From NCBI RefSeq assembly GCF_018784445.1, contig NZ_WQOH01000005.1, positions 1 to 64,000 on the forward strand: a stretch of DNA of 64,000 nt. The letters are read 5' to 3'. The position numbers and the translations under genes were made by a program. Source of the stretch: Gemmiger formicilis. Lineage in GTDB: Bacteria > Bacillota > Clostridia > Oscillospirales > Ruminococcaceae. Below, in pieces: positions 43,447 to 52,739 of this stretch; the stretch's first letter is position 1, and every line of letters starts with the position of its first letter. The notes below the pieces were generated by a model, which saw only the letters and a program-made list of their open reading frames with translations, had not been told where the DNA came from and made no database searches.

Positions 43447-44484
43447 TTATTCCTTCGGTTCTTCGATCTCTTCGATCTCGACCTCGTTCAGGTCCAGCGC
43501 GTCCAGCCGCTCGTTCATGGCGTCGGTCGCCTTGACAAACTCGGCGTGGGGCGCATTCGCAGGCAGCGTGTCCGGCGCGAAGCGGTCTCCTGCCTCGGCC
43601 TGCTTTTTGATATCCTTCACGGCCAGCGTGACGGTCAGCTCCCTGCCCTTGACGCTGCGCAGACCGATGACCATAAGCATCGCCGCCACGATGACCGAGC
43701 CGATGGCCACCAGCTGGCTGGCCCGCAGGCCGGTATTGCCGATGAGCAGCGAGTCGGTGCGCAGGCCCTCGATCCAGGCGCGGCCCAAGCCGTACCAGAT
43801 GATGTAGCTTAAGAAAATTTGGCCGTTGAAACGACGCTTTTTGAAAAAGTGGGACAGTACCAGAAACCCCAGCAGGCACCAGATGCTCTCATACAAAAAC
43901 GTCGGGTGCACCGGTGCGGTGGGATCCACCGTAACGCCTGCCTGCAGCGTGACCTGCACGGATTTGAGATACGCCTCGGTACCTTCGCTGTACATGCCCC
44001 AGGGCAGCGTCGTGTTCGTGCCGAAGGCCTCCTGATTGACAAAGTTGCCCCAGCGGCCAATGCCCTGCCCAATCAAAAAACCCAGCGAAACGAGGTCAAA
44101 CAACGGCAGCAGCGGCACCTTGCGCCATTTGGCGGCCAGGCCGCCGAACACAAACGCACCGATGACCGCTCCGTAGATGGCGATGCCGCCCTTGCGGATA
44201 TCCACCATCTCCCACAGGCTTTGATACTCAAAAGGTGCCATAGCCACGTAATAAATGCGGGCACAGACAATGGACATGACCGCGCCGATGGCCACAACGT
44301 CCACCAGCCGGTCCGAGTCGATGCCGTAGTCCACGGCGTTGCGGAAGGCGTAGAGCATCGCCAGCAGCATACCTGCCGCGATGATGACGCCGTACCAATA
44401 AATGTTGAACCCGCCGATGGCCAGCGCCACCCGGTTCACGGTCAGGTCAAGGCCCAACCCGGGAAATTGCACATGATAGACCAT
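43447..44484 (-). CDS. lgt: Prolipoprotein diacylglyceryl transferase
   Basis: Adds diacylglycerol to the lipobox cysteine of prolipoproteins in the membrane. The 345-residue protein has seven hydrophobic segments and the signature GQGIGRWGNFVNQEAFG. RIYYVAMAPFEYQ and YESIWCLLGF are also typical. ATG 44484 behind GAGGAT was chosen. The last 80 or so residues form a charged tail ending EIEEIEEPKE, unusual for Lgt. It lies 16 bp after the M16 peptidase gene. The lipoprotein at 11510 is a likely client. Confidence 0.93.
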   Translation of the reverse strand: MVYHVQFPGLGLDLTVNRVALAIGGFNIYWYGVIIAAGMLLAMLYAFRNAVDYGIDSDRLVDVVAIGAVMSIVCARIYYVAMAPFEYQSLWEMVDIRKGGIAIYGAVIGAFVFGGLAAKWRKVPLLPLFDLVSLGFLIGQGIGRWGNFVNQEAFGTNTTLPWGMYSEGTEAYLKSVQVTLQAGVTVDPTAPVHPTFLYESIWCLLGFLVLSHFFKKRRFNGQIFLSYIIWYGLGRAWIEGLRTDSLLIGNTGLRASQLVAIGSVIVAAMLMVIGLRSVKGRELTVTLAVKDIKKQAEAGDRFAPDTLPANAPHAEFVKATDAMNERLDALDLNEVEIEEIEEPKE

Positions 44485-44500
44485 TTTATACTTATCCTCG

Positions 44501-45799
44501 TTATTTTTCTGCCGGATCGATCTGCACGTAAGCACGGTTTTCTTCCCGCAGGGCTGTCTGCATCAGGGCATTGGCATCCTCGGCGGTCAGCTCGGCCAGC
44601 GCGGCGATCTCATCGGCCAGCGTACGGCCCTTCAGGCAGGCAGCGGCCGCTTCCTCGGCGGCATCGTCCACGGCTTCCACGTCGCCCAACAGCTCGCCGT
44701 ACATCTGGTTTTTCACCAGCATAAAGACCTCGGGGTCCACACCCTCGCGGCGCATCCGCTCGATTTCCTCTTGCAGCAGATCCATGACCTGGCGCGGGGT
44801 GTCGCTCTCGCCGGTAAAGGCCACGGCGCAGGCGCCGCGCACCGCGATAAAGTCACCGGAGAACTCGGGGTTGACCAGCGCTTCATCATACAGGCGGCGG
44901 TAGAGCTTCGTCAAGCCGCCGACAACCAGATCGCCCAGCATATCCAGCAGCAGTTCCCGCTTCAAATCGCCCGGGACCAGCGGCTCCTCACGGTAGGCCA
45001 CGCCGAAGCAGGGCTTCGTGACCGGCATTGTGAAGAGCGCCTCTTTGTGGGGCAGCGGGCCGTCCTGGGCGGGAATGTCCCACTCGACCTCGTGCGGGGC
45101 GCGGGCACGGTAGAGGCCGTTGCGCTTGCAGGCGTCAACAGCCTGGGCCAGCGTGATTTTGCCCGCGACGCTCAGCACCATGTTGGACGGCGCGTAGAAC
45201 GCCTTGGTGCAGTTGTAGAGCATCTGGGGCGTCAACTCGGCAATGCTCTCCACCGTGCCGGCGATATCGTCCCGCAGCGGGTGGTCGGCGTACAGGCAGC
45301 GGAACAGTGCGTTCAGCAGCCGCCAGTCGGGGCTGTCGTCGTACATCTTGATTTCCTGGCCGATGATGCCCTGCTCCTTGGCGATGGTGGCCTTGGTAAA
45401 CCACGGCTTGCCGACCATGCCAAGCAAAATGTCAAGGTTTTCGTCGATCTTCTGCGTGGCGGAGAAGAGATAGCAGGTGCGGTCATAGCTGGTAAAGGCG
45501 TTGGCCGACGCGCCGGTCTTGGCGTAGAAGGTGAAGGAGTCGCCCTTGGGCGTCTCGCACATTTTGTGCTCAAGGAAGTGCGCCGTACCGGCGGGCAGCG
45601 TGACCTGCTTGCCATCCAGCTTAAACGCGCGGTGAATCGAGCCAAAGCCTGTTGCATAGATGGCATGGACGCTGCTGTACCCGGGCATCGTGCGGCAGAG
45701 CACGGTCAGGCCGCTGGGCAGCACAACGCTCTCACAGTTGACGGCGGCAGCGGCGCAGGCCTGGGCGGCGGCAAAGTTTTTGTGGTCGTTATTCAACAT
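44501..45799 (-). CDS. M16-family zinc peptidase (YmfH-like)
   Basis: Insulinase-type metallopeptidase homologue; 432 residues. The inverted zinc motif is intact (HFLEHKMCE, about residues 77-85), with a second Glu expected near EQGIIGQEIKMYDD. It pairs with the inactive homologue directly upstream, overlapping it by 11 bp, as YmfF/YmfH do in Bacillus. ATG 45799 was chosen because AAGGGGG lies eight bases before it. The physiological substrate is unknown. Confidence 0.86.
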   Translation of the reverse strand: MLNNDHKNFAAAQACAAAAVNCESVVLPSGLTVLCRTMPGYSSVHAIYATGFGSIHRAFKLDGKQVTLPAGTAHFLEHKMCETPKGDSFTFYAKTGASANAFTSYDRTCYLFSATQKIDENLDILLGMVGKPWFTKATIAKEQGIIGQEIKMYDDSPDWRLLNALFRCLYADHPLRDDIAGTVESIAELTPQMLYNCTKAFYAPSNMVLSVAGKITLAQAVDACKRNGLYRARAPHEVEWDIPAQDGPLPHKEALFTMPVTKPCFGVAYREEPLVPGDLKRELLLDMLGDLVVGGLTKLYRRLYDEALVNPEFSGDFIAVRGACAVAFTGESDTPRQVMDLLQEEIERMRREGVDPEVFMLVKNQMYGELLGDVEAVDDAAEEAAAACLKGRTLADEIAALAELTAEDANALMQTALREENRAYVQIDPAEK

Positions 45800-47111
45800 C
45801 TTCACTGCCCCCTTTCCCCTGGGTACCCGGCTCGGCGGTCACGGCGTAGCAGACGGAATAGCTGTAACTTTGCAGCGTCTGGCGCACCTCGTCCAGCGTC
45901 ACGGCGCTGGTCAGAACCTTGCCGTACTCGGGCGGATAGAGCGGTTCGCCGCGGGTGATCTGGCCATAGTACCAGTTTTCCAGCGCGGCCAGGCTGTCGC
46001 CCAGGGCGTCCATGCTAGAAAGCAGGCCGCGGCAGCAGTCGTCCACTTCCTCCTGGGTGATGGGGCCGTTTTTCAGCCCCTCCAACTCGGCAATGATGGC
46101 GGCCTCAGCCTGCTGCTCCTTGCCCGGCTCAACACCGGAGTCGATCATCATAACGCCGGTGGCCCGCTGGGCGGCGCTGCCGCAGTAGTAGCACAGGGAC
46201 TGCTTCTCGCGCACGTTGCGGAACAGGCGACTGGTGGCGGAGCCGCCCAGCACGCTCATCGCCACGCGCAAGATGCTGACACTGGGCGGGTTGGGGTGTT
46301 CCTCGCCGGTGGTAAACAGCATACACAGCTTGGCCTGGGTCAGGCCGGGGACTTCCTCTTTAAAATGGCGCAGCGGCGTGGCGGGCATGGCGATGGGCGC
46401 AGCGAAGGGGTGCGGGTCACGGCGGATGCCATCCAGCTTTTTCAGCAGCATATCGGCCACGCGGTCCTCGTCCACGCCCTGCACCATCACGTCAATGTAC
46501 GCGGTGGAAAGGATGCGGTCATACTCGGCCTTGAGGCTTTGCGGCGTGACGTTGACCAGCTCGCCGGGGTAGCCGCCCAGCTCGATGCCCGCAGCGGTGT
46601 CGCCGTAGAACTTGCGGCGGGCCTGCCGCACGCAGTAGAGCCGCTTTGAGTTGAACTCAGCTTCCAGGCGGCGGGCCTGGGTTTCGGTCTCGATGCGCAC
46701 GGCCTCGGGGTCGAACGCGCTGTCCACAAGGTAGGGGTCAAAGATCGTGCCGAACACGATATCCGCGTAGGCGTCGGTCAGGTTCTCCCCCGCCAGGGCG
46801 TAGGCGTCCTTGATGCCGCAGATATCGGCGGACAGCACGCGGTCGGTGCCTGCGCTGGCAAGGTCGACGCCCAAATCAGCGCCGTACAGTTCGGCCAAAC
46901 GGCGGGACAGGGCGGTCATATCGGGGCAGGCCGCATAGCCGCGCTCCAGCACGAGGGCCAGCACGGCGGCATCGGTGGCGGACTCCCGCCGGGCCGGAAA
47001 ACGCAGATGCAGCGTGATACGGCAGCGGTTAAATTTCGCAGCGTCCAACGTCGTGATACAGACACCGGGCGCGAGTTGTTTACGTTCCAAATCGCTTTTC
47101 CTTTCAAACAT
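45789..47111 (-). CDS. M16-family peptidase homologue lacking the zinc site (YmfF-like)
   Basis: A 441-residue insulinase-fold protein in which the position of the HxxEH motif reads LVLERGYAACPD, so it cannot bind the catalytic zinc. M16 enzymes often combine one active and one inactive subunit, which fits this pair. The C-terminal half has the normal M16 pattern (LGGSATSRLFRNVREKQSLCYYCGS). ATG 47111 has no RBS and lies only about 8 nt after the likely transcript start; TTG 47090, preceded by AAAGGA, may be the real start. Confidence 0.83.
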   Translation of the reverse strand: MFERKSDLERKQLAPGVCITTLDAAKFNRCRITLHLRFPARRESATDAAVLALVLERGYAACPDMTALSRRLAELYGADLGVDLASAGTDRVLSADICGIKDAYALAGENLTDAYADIVFGTIFDPYLVDSAFDPEAVRIETETQARRLEAEFNSKRLYCVRQARRKFYGDTAAGIELGGYPGELVNVTPQSLKAEYDRILSTAYIDVMVQGVDEDRVADMLLKKLDGIRRDPHPFAAPIAMPATPLRHFKEEVPGLTQAKLCMLFTTGEEHPNPPSVSILRVAMSVLGGSATSRLFRNVREKQSLCYYCGSAAQRATGVMMIDSGVEPGKEQQAEAAIIAELEGLKNGPITQEEVDDCCRGLLSSMDALGDSLAALENWYYGQITRGEPLYPPEYGKVLTSAVTLDEVRQTLQSYSYSVCYAVTAEPGTQGKGGSEDVE

Positions 47112-47125
47112 CAATAGATATTGGT

Positions 47126-47154
47126 ATTATACCGCTTTAACGGCATAAAGTAAA
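47126..47154 (-). promoter_or_regulatory. Promoter of the M16 pair and lgt
   Basis: TTTACT (47149-47154) and TATAAT (47126-47131) are 17 bp apart on the minus strand, back to back with the guaD promoter. Confidence 0.72.
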
Positions 47155-47162
47155 CAAAAAAC

Positions 47163-47192
47163 TTGCAACAGATACTATATATTGTTTATAAT
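47163..47192 (+). promoter_or_regulatory. Promoter of guaD
   Basis: TTGCAA (47163-47168) and TATAAT (47187-47192) are 18 bp apart. Confidence 0.72.
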
Positions 47193-47280
47193 AGAGATTA
47201 TGAAAGCCCTCTGGCCGCCGCGGCGGGGTGAGGGCACCCCGCCCTGCGCCCCCATGAAAAGGGGCATCCACCGTACACTT

Positions 47281-47306
47281 GCGGGCCGGGCATGCCCGGC
47301 CCCTAC
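47281..47306. repeat. Family A repeat, half copy
   Basis: Only the final arm GCGGGCCGGGCATGCCCGGC with CCCTAC end is left, in the guaD leader. A CGGCGG/CCGCCG-rich stretch precedes it. Confidence 0.8.
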
Positions 47307-47337
47307 AAATCAATTTTATATAGGAGAGGTCATTTCT

Positions 47338-48618
47338 ATGGATTGTTTCGCCCTGAAAGGCACCTTTATAGACACCCCCACCCCAGACGCACTGCGCGTG
47401 CGCGAGGGCTATCTGCTGTGCGAGAACGGCCTGTGCGCCGGGTTCAGCCGCACCGCGCCCGCCGGGGTGGAAATCCTTGACTACACCGGCCGCATCATCA
47501 CGCCGGGCCTGGTCGACCTGCACCTGCACGCACCGCAGTACAGCTATTGCGGCACGGCCATGGACCTGGAACTGCTGGACTGGCTGCAGCAGTACACCTA
47601 CCCCGAGGAAGCCCACTACGCCGACCCAGAGTACGCCAAGCTGGGCTACTCCTACTTTGTGCGCGATTTGAAAAACAGTGCCACGACCCGCGCGTGCATC
47701 TTTGCCACGCTGCACACTGACGCCACGCTGGAACTGATGCACCAGCTGAAAGACGCAGGCCTGTCAGCCTTTGTGGGCAAGCTGGCCATGGACCGCAACA
47801 GCCCCGACACCTACCGTGAGCCGAGCGCCGCCGCGGGCCTGGCCGAAACGCGCCGCTGGCTGGACACCTGCCGCACCGAAGGCAGCCTGCACGCAGGCCC
47901 GGTGCGCCCGATGCTGACCCCGCGCTTCACCCCCAGCACCGGCGACGAATACATGAAGGGCCTGGGCGAGCTGGCCGCCGAATATAGCGTACCTGCGCAA
48001 AGTCATCTCTCCGAGAACCCGGGCGAGATCGCATGGGTGGCCGAGCTTTGCCCCGACACAAAATTCTACGGCGAGAGTTACAGCCGGTTTGGCCTGTTCG
48101 GCAACAACGTGCCCACCGTGATGGCCCACTGCATCTACTCCCCTGACGCCGAGGCCGCGCTGATGAAGCGCAACCGTGTCATGATCGCCCACTGCCCCAC
48201 CAGCAACGAGAACGTGATTGCGGGTATTGCCCCCGCCGCCAAGTACCTGCACGGCGGCTGGCGCATCGGCCTTGGCAGCGACGTGGCGGGCGGCCACACG
48301 CTGGACCTCTTCGCCGTGATGGCAGCGGCCGTGCAGGTCAGCAAGCTGCGCTGGCGGTACATCGACCAGAGCGAGAAACCGCTGACCATGACCGAGGCGC
48401 TGTATATGGCGACCGTAGGCGGCGGTGACTTCTGGGCCGATTTCGGCGAGAACGTCGGCCTGTTTGAGGACGGTTACGCCTTTGATGCGCTGGTTTTGGA
48501 CGACGCCGCACTGAAAAATATGCGCACCTTCACCCCCGCCGAGCGCTTGGAGCGCTACGCCTACCTGGGCAGAGGTGCGCTGACCGCAAAGTTTGCGCAG
48601 GGCAAAAAGCTGCTGTAA
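47338..48618 (+). CDS. guaD: Guanine deaminase
   Basis: Converts guanine to xanthine in purine catabolism. The 426-residue amidohydrolase has the metal motif VDLHLHAPQY, later metal ligands in PAQSHLSENPGEI and MAHCIYSPDAE, and the catalytic Asp in GLGSDVAGGHTLDLF. TAGGAGAGG precedes ATG 47338; the longer frame beginning at 47182 runs through a repeat and was rejected. Together with punA it gives a route from guanosine to xanthine. Confidence 0.93.
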   Translation: MDCFALKGTFIDTPTPDALRVREGYLLCENGLCAGFSRTAPAGVEILDYTGRIITPGLVDLHLHAPQYSYCGTAMDLELLDWLQQYTYPEEAHYADPEYAKLGYSYFVRDLKNSATTRACIFATLHTDATLELMHQLKDAGLSAFVGKLAMDRNSPDTYREPSAAAGLAETRRWLDTCRTEGSLHAGPVRPMLTPRFTPSTGDEYMKGLGELAAEYSVPAQSHLSENPGEIAWVAELCPDTKFYGESYSRFGLFGNNVPTVMAHCIYSPDAEAALMKRNRVMIAHCPTSNENVIAGIAPAAKYLHGGWRIGLGSDVAGGHTLDLFAVMAAAVQVSKLRWRYIDQSEKPLTMTEALYMATVGGGDFWADFGENVGLFEDGYAFDALVLDDAALKNMRTFTPAERLERYAYLGRGALTAKFAQGKKLL

Positions 48619-48638
48619 ACCTTTATACAACACCAACG

Positions 48639-48670
48639 GCCCCCATGCACCGCACTGTGCATGGGGGCCG
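48639..48670. terminator. Hairpin between guaD and lysC
   Basis: GGCCCCCATGCAC pairs with GTGCATGGGGGCC. No strong T-run on either side, so its strength is uncertain. It shares the CCCCATGCAC core with 6691-6725 and lies between convergent genes. Confidence 0.55.
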
Positions 48671-48699
48671 ACCCAATCCCTCTATATTGCTGAAAAAAC

Positions 48700-49905
48700 T
48701 TAGTTGATGAATGCGTCGTGGATGGCGGCGACGGCCTTGTCGGCGTCGGCTTCATCGATGATGACGCTGATCTTGATTTCGCTGGTGGAAATCATCTTGA
48801 TGTTGATATTCTGGTTGAACAGGGCCTCGAACATCGTGGAGGCCACGCCGGAGTGGCTCTGCATACCTGCGCCGACGATGGAGACCTTCGCGCAGGTCTT
48901 GTCGACGGTGATGTCGCCGCCGCCGATGCGGCTGGTGGCGTTTTTCAACGCAGACACAGCGTTTTCGGCGTCGCCCAGGGGCACGGTAAAGCTCATATCC
49001 TTCTTGCCGTCGCGGCCGGTGGTCTGCAGAATGATATCCACGTTGATGTTCTTCTGGGCCAGCAGGCTGAAAATCTTAAACGACATACCGGGCACATCCG
49101 GCACATCCTTGACGGTCAAAACGGCGACGTCGGTGTCCTTTGCAACACCCTTGATGAGCATACCTTCCACTTTGGTTTCCTCCTTAACGATGGTGCCGGG
49201 CACCGGATTGATGCTGGAAATGACTTCCAGCTCGACATTGTACTTTTTGGCCAGCTCGACACTGCGGTTGTTCAGCACCTGTGCGCCCAGGGACGCCAGC
49301 TCGAGCATTTCGTCAAACGTGATCTCTTTCAGCTTGGTGGCCTTGGGGATCTTGCGCGGGTCGGCGGTGTAGACACCTTCGACGTCGGTGAAGATCTGGC
49401 AGCGGTCTGCATGCAGGGCAGCCGCCAGTGCCACGGCAGAGGTATCGCTGCCGCCGCGGCCCAGGGTCGTGATATCGTCAGAGCGGTTCAAGCCCTGGAA
49501 GCCCGCCACGACGACGACGCGGTTGCGGGCAAGCTCACTCTCGACACGCTCGGTGTCCAGCCGCTTGATGCGGGCCTTGGAGTAGGCGCGATCGGTGTTG
49601 AAGCCCGCCTGCCAGCCGGTCAGGCTGATGGCGGAGACGCCAAGTTCCTGCAAAGCCATCGTCAGCAGGGAAATCGAAATTTCCTCGCCTGCGGCCAGCA
49701 GCATATCCATCTCGCGGTGGGACGGGTCGGACGTAATTTCCGCCGCCTTGGTGATCAGGTCGTCGGTGGTGTCGCCCTGCGCCGAAACGACCACAACAAC
49801 GTCGTGGCCGGCGTTGCGGGTGTTCATGACGATGCGCGCCACGTTGAAGATGCGGTCACGGTCTTTGACCGAGGAGCCGCCGAATTTTTGTACGATCAAG
49901 CCCAT
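48700..49905 (-). CDS. lysC: Aspartate kinase
   Basis: First step of the aspartate pathway (threonine, methionine, lysine). The 401-residue protein has the kinase signature VQKFGGSSVKD, GRGGSDTSAVALAAAL and FTDVEGVYTADPR. Two C-terminal ACT domains follow (from about residue 265), which bind the feedback amino acid. AGGGAT precedes ATG 49905. It is last in the cluster pheB-hom-thrB-lysC. Confidence 0.96.
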   Translation of the reverse strand: MGLIVQKFGGSSVKDRDRIFNVARIVMNTRNAGHDVVVVVSAQGDTTDDLITKAAEITSDPSHREMDMLLAAGEEISISLLTMALQELGVSAISLTGWQAGFNTDRAYSKARIKRLDTERVESELARNRVVVVAGFQGLNRSDDITTLGRGGSDTSAVALAAALHADRCQIFTDVEGVYTADPRKIPKATKLKEITFDEMLELASLGAQVLNNRSVELAKKYNVELEVISSINPVPGTIVKEETKVEGMLIKGVAKDTDVAVLTVKDVPDVPGMSFKIFSLLAQKNINVDIILQTTGRDGKKDMSFTVPLGDAENAVSALKNATSRIGGGDITVDKTCAKVSIVGAGMQSHSGVASTMFEALFNQNINIKMISTSEIKISVIIDEADADKAVAAIHDAFIN

Positions 49906-49928
49906 TGGTGTTATCCCTCTCCCCTATC

Positions 49929-50819
49929 TTAACTGACTACTGCGCCGACATTGTCGGCCAACAGACGATGCACGGTAAAATGATGCAGCGGGCCATCCGC
50001 CGCCAGCGCCGCCTCGGCGCGGGTGAAAAACTCGGTGTCGTCCTTGTGGACAACGGCCATGATGGTAGGCCCTGCGCCCGAGATATACACAGCCTGTGCG
50101 CCCAAATCCTGCGCCAGTTCAAAGATATCGTCGCCGCCTTCGATAAGCGGCAGGCGGTATTTCTGGTGCAGCACGTCCTTGGTCGCCACGCCCAGCAGCG
50201 CGTAGTTGCCCTCGCAGAAAGCCGCTGTTGCCAGCGCCGCGCGGGACAAATTGTAGACCGCGTCCTTATGGCTGACCATGGCAGGCAGCGCCGCACGCGC
50301 TTTGCTGGTCAACAGGCGGAAGTCCGGCACGAACGCCGCAAAGGCGAGTTCCGGGTCGATATCCTTTTTGACGCTGTATACCTGGCCTTCGTCGATAACG
50401 CTGGTGACAAAGCCGCCCAGCATGGCGGGCGCAACGTTGTCGGGGTGGCCCTCAATGGCCGTTGCCAGCGTCAGCATCTGGCGCTCGGTCAGTTTATCGC
50501 CCAGCAGGGCGTTGGCGCCCATGATGCCCGCCACGATGCAGGCCGAACTGGATCCCAAACCGCGGGCCATGGGGATATCGTTGCGCTGGGTGATGCGCAG
50601 ACCTTTCAGCGGGATGCCCAGCTGGTCATAGACGACGCGGGCCGAGCGGTAGACCAGGTTGTTGCTGCCCGCCGGGACGTGGGTGCCATCGACGGACGAG
50701 ATCTGGATGCGGTCGGATTCCTCAAACGTGAAAACGTTGTGCATCGAGACGGCCAACCCCAGCGAGTCAAACCCTGCGCCGACATTGGCGCTGGTGGCCG
50801 GGACTGTTACTGTTACCAT
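49929..50819 (-). CDS. thrB: Homoserine kinase
   Basis: Phosphorylates homoserine for threonine synthesis. The 296-residue GHMP kinase has the N-terminal VTVPATSANVGAGFDSLGLA, the ATP-binding PMARGLGSSSACIVAG and the C-terminal YISGAGPTIMAV. It lies 15 bp after hom in the same transcript. No threonine synthase gene is adjacent. Confidence 0.96.
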   Translation of the reverse strand: MVTVTVPATSANVGAGFDSLGLAVSMHNVFTFEESDRIQISSVDGTHVPAGSNNLVYRSARVVYDQLGIPLKGLRITQRNDIPMARGLGSSSACIVAGIMGANALLGDKLTERQMLTLATAIEGHPDNVAPAMLGGFVTSVIDEGQVYSVKKDIDPELAFAAFVPDFRLLTSKARAALPAMVSHKDAVYNLSRAALATAAFCEGNYALLGVATKDVLHQKYRLPLIEGGDDIFELAQDLGAQAVYISGAGPTIMAVVHKDDTEFFTRAEAALAADGPLHHFTVHRLLADNVGAVVS

Positions 50820-50834
50820 ATGCCCTGTCCCCTC

Positions 50835-52064
50835 TTACTCTTCCAGTTTTTTCATGGCCAGGGCGACCTTGCCGCCCAGCACCTCAATTTTCTTGGTGAT
50901 CTCGGCCACATCGGCGGCAGTGGCCTTGTCGATGAGGTAAGCGGCCTCGCCGTTTTCCTCAAAGACTGTGTGGCCCGCACCGGCCACGCTGGGCAGCAGC
51001 GCCGCTGCAACACCGGTCACACGGATGTACCAAGGGTAGCTGTTCTTGTCCTCCAGCTGGCCCTCGGGCTTTTCGGCGGGTTTCCAAAACAGCGAGTCGT
51101 GGATCTTGACGCCCTCTTTCAGTGCATCGATGACGTCCGCCACCACGGCGCTGGCGGTGGGCAACTTGCCCGCGCCCTTGCCGTAGAACACGACATCGCC
51201 CAGCATATCGCCCTTCATCAGCACAGCATTGAACACATCGTCCACGCCCGCGAGCTGGTTCGCGTTGGAGACGAGCATCGGCTCCACGCCGGCGGCCATG
51301 TTTCCATCCTCGCCCTCGTCGTACCAGGCGATCAGCTTGATGGCGCTGTCCAACTTTTCAGCGGCCTTGATATCGGCGACCGTGATGTCGCGGATGCCGC
51401 GGGCCGGGATGTTATCCGGGTAAACGTGATGCCCGCAGGCCAGGCTGGCGAGAATCGCAATTTTGCGGCAGGCATCGCGGCCGTCCACATCGTCGCCGGG
51501 ATCCTTCGTCTCGGCATAGCCGAGCTGCTGGGCGATTTTGAGCGCAGCGTCAAAGCCCATGTTCTCCCGCTTCATCTTGGTCAGCATGAAGTTCGTGGTG
51601 CCGTTGACGATGCCGCGGATCTGGCTGATGTGGTTGGCGGCCAGGCACTGGTGCATCGGGGTGATGATGGGCGTGCCGCCGCCGACACTGGCCTCAAACA
51701 GGAAGGCCGCGTTGTGCGCTTTGGCAAGGGCCAGCAGCTCCGCGCCGTAGGTAGCGACCATTTCCTTATTAGAAGTGCAGACGCTGCGGCCGCTCTCCAA
51801 ACACTGGCGCACATACGGATAGGCAAATCTGGTGCCGCCGATAGTCTCGACCACGACTTTGATCTCGGGGTCGTTCAAAATCGTGTCGATGGAGTTGGTA
51901 AAAAGTGCGGCGTCCGGGGAGGCGGAGAAATCCCGCACATCCAGGATGTATTTGACCTCGACCGGCTCACCGACGCGGCGGGCGATGGATGCCGCGTTGC
52001 GGCGGCAGACCTCCAGCACGCCGGAACCGACCGTGCCGAAGCCCATGATAGCAATTTTAGCCAT
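50835..52064 (-). CDS. hom: Homoserine dehydrogenase
   Basis: Reduces aspartate semialdehyde to homoserine. The 409-residue protein has the nucleotide-binding IAIMGFGTVGSGVLEV, TSNKEMVATYG, the catalytic region LFEASVGGGTPII and RGIVNGTTNFMLTKM, and GYAETKDPGDDVDGRDACRKIAIL. The C-terminal 60 residues look like a shortened ACT-type domain. The neighbouring genes thrB and lysC complete the branch. Confidence 0.96.
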   Translation of the reverse strand: MAKIAIMGFGTVGSGVLEVCRRNAASIARRVGEPVEVKYILDVRDFSASPDAALFTNSIDTILNDPEIKVVVETIGGTRFAYPYVRQCLESGRSVCTSNKEMVATYGAELLALAKAHNAAFLFEASVGGGTPIITPMHQCLAANHISQIRGIVNGTTNFMLTKMKRENMGFDAALKIAQQLGYAETKDPGDDVDGRDACRKIAILASLACGHHVYPDNIPARGIRDITVADIKAAEKLDSAIKLIAWYDEGEDGNMAAGVEPMLVSNANQLAGVDDVFNAVLMKGDMLGDVVFYGKGAGKLPTASAVVADVIDALKEGVKIHDSLFWKPAEKPEGQLEDKNSYPWYIRVTGVAAALLPSVAGAGHTVFEENGEAAYLIDKATAADVAEITKKIEVLGGKVALAMKKLEE

Positions 52065-52117
52065 TGGAATTTTCCCCCTGTATTCTTACACTCGGTATCT
52101 GTCCGTGAAGCCGCCTT

Positions 52118-52203
52118 GTAGGGGCCGGGCATACCCAGCCCTCGGCCTAAAGCCAGAAGGCATCTTGCGGGAAGGTCGCGGGCGAGGCATACCTTGCCCC
52201 TAC
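52118..52203. repeat. Family A repeat, copy 10, inside an operon
   Basis: A diverged copy (CCGGGCATACCCAG and GGCGAGGCATACCTTGCC arms) between pheB and hom, genes that otherwise appear co-transcribed. In RNA it would fold into stable stems within the message. Confidence 0.8.
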
Positions 52204-52220
52204 CCTGCGGCCAAGAGAAG

Positions 52221-52649
52221 TTACGCCCCGCGGTGAATCTCCACCACGCAGGGCTGGTGGGACAGGCGGGTCAGCATCTCATCCACAGGCATCTGCATCG
52301 TGCCGGTGCGGACCGTGACCTCCACCTGGGCCGCGCCGTTCTCCGGGCGGGACTGGGTGATGGTCACGATGGACGCGCCCGCCGCCGAAATACCGGACAG
52401 CAGGCTTTGCAGTGCGCCGGTCTTATCCAGCAGCGTTGCCACCACCGTGATGGACTCGCGGCCGGTCTCGGCATCGAAAACGGTATCCTTATATTTATAG
52501 AATGCGCTGCGCGAAATGCCCGCCTGCTTGGCGGCGGCGGAGATGTTGCTCACCGCGCCGGAGGCCAGCAGTTCCTTGGCTTGCAGCACCTTGACAAAAA
52601 CTTCCGGCAGAACCTCTGCATCTACCAGCAGAAAGCGCCTTTCGGCCAT
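52221..52649 (-). CDS. pheB: ACT-domain regulatory protein (PheB/UPF0735)
   Basis: A 142-residue protein combining a short HTH-like N-terminal region (AAKQAGISRSAFYKYKDTVF) with a C-terminal ACT domain (SITVVATLLDKTGALQSLLSGISAAGASIVTITQS). UPF0735 members often lie beside hom, as here, and probably sense an amino acid. ATG 52649 follows AAGGGGGAAAC; the long upstream frame has no RBS. First gene of the threonine-branch cluster. Confidence 0.9.
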   Translation of the reverse strand: MAERRFLLVDAEVLPEVFVKVLQAKELLASGAVSNISAAAKQAGISRSAFYKYKDTVFDAETGRESITVVATLLDKTGALQSLLSGISAAGASIVTITQSRPENGAAQVEVTVRTGTMQMPVDEMLTRLSHQPCVVEIHRGA

Positions 52650-52691
52650 TGGTGTTTCCCCCTTGTGTACAAATGTTTCTCGATGTGTCCC

Positions 52692-52720
52692 ATGATACCA
52701 CGGCCCGGGGCCTGTTGCAA
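52692..52720 (-). promoter_or_regulatory. Promoter of pheB-hom-thrB-lysC
   Basis: TTGCAA (52715-52720) and TATCAT (52692-52697) are 17 bp apart on the minus strand. Confidence 0.78.
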
Positions 52721-52739
52721 GCCTTTTTGAGCGGTTTTT

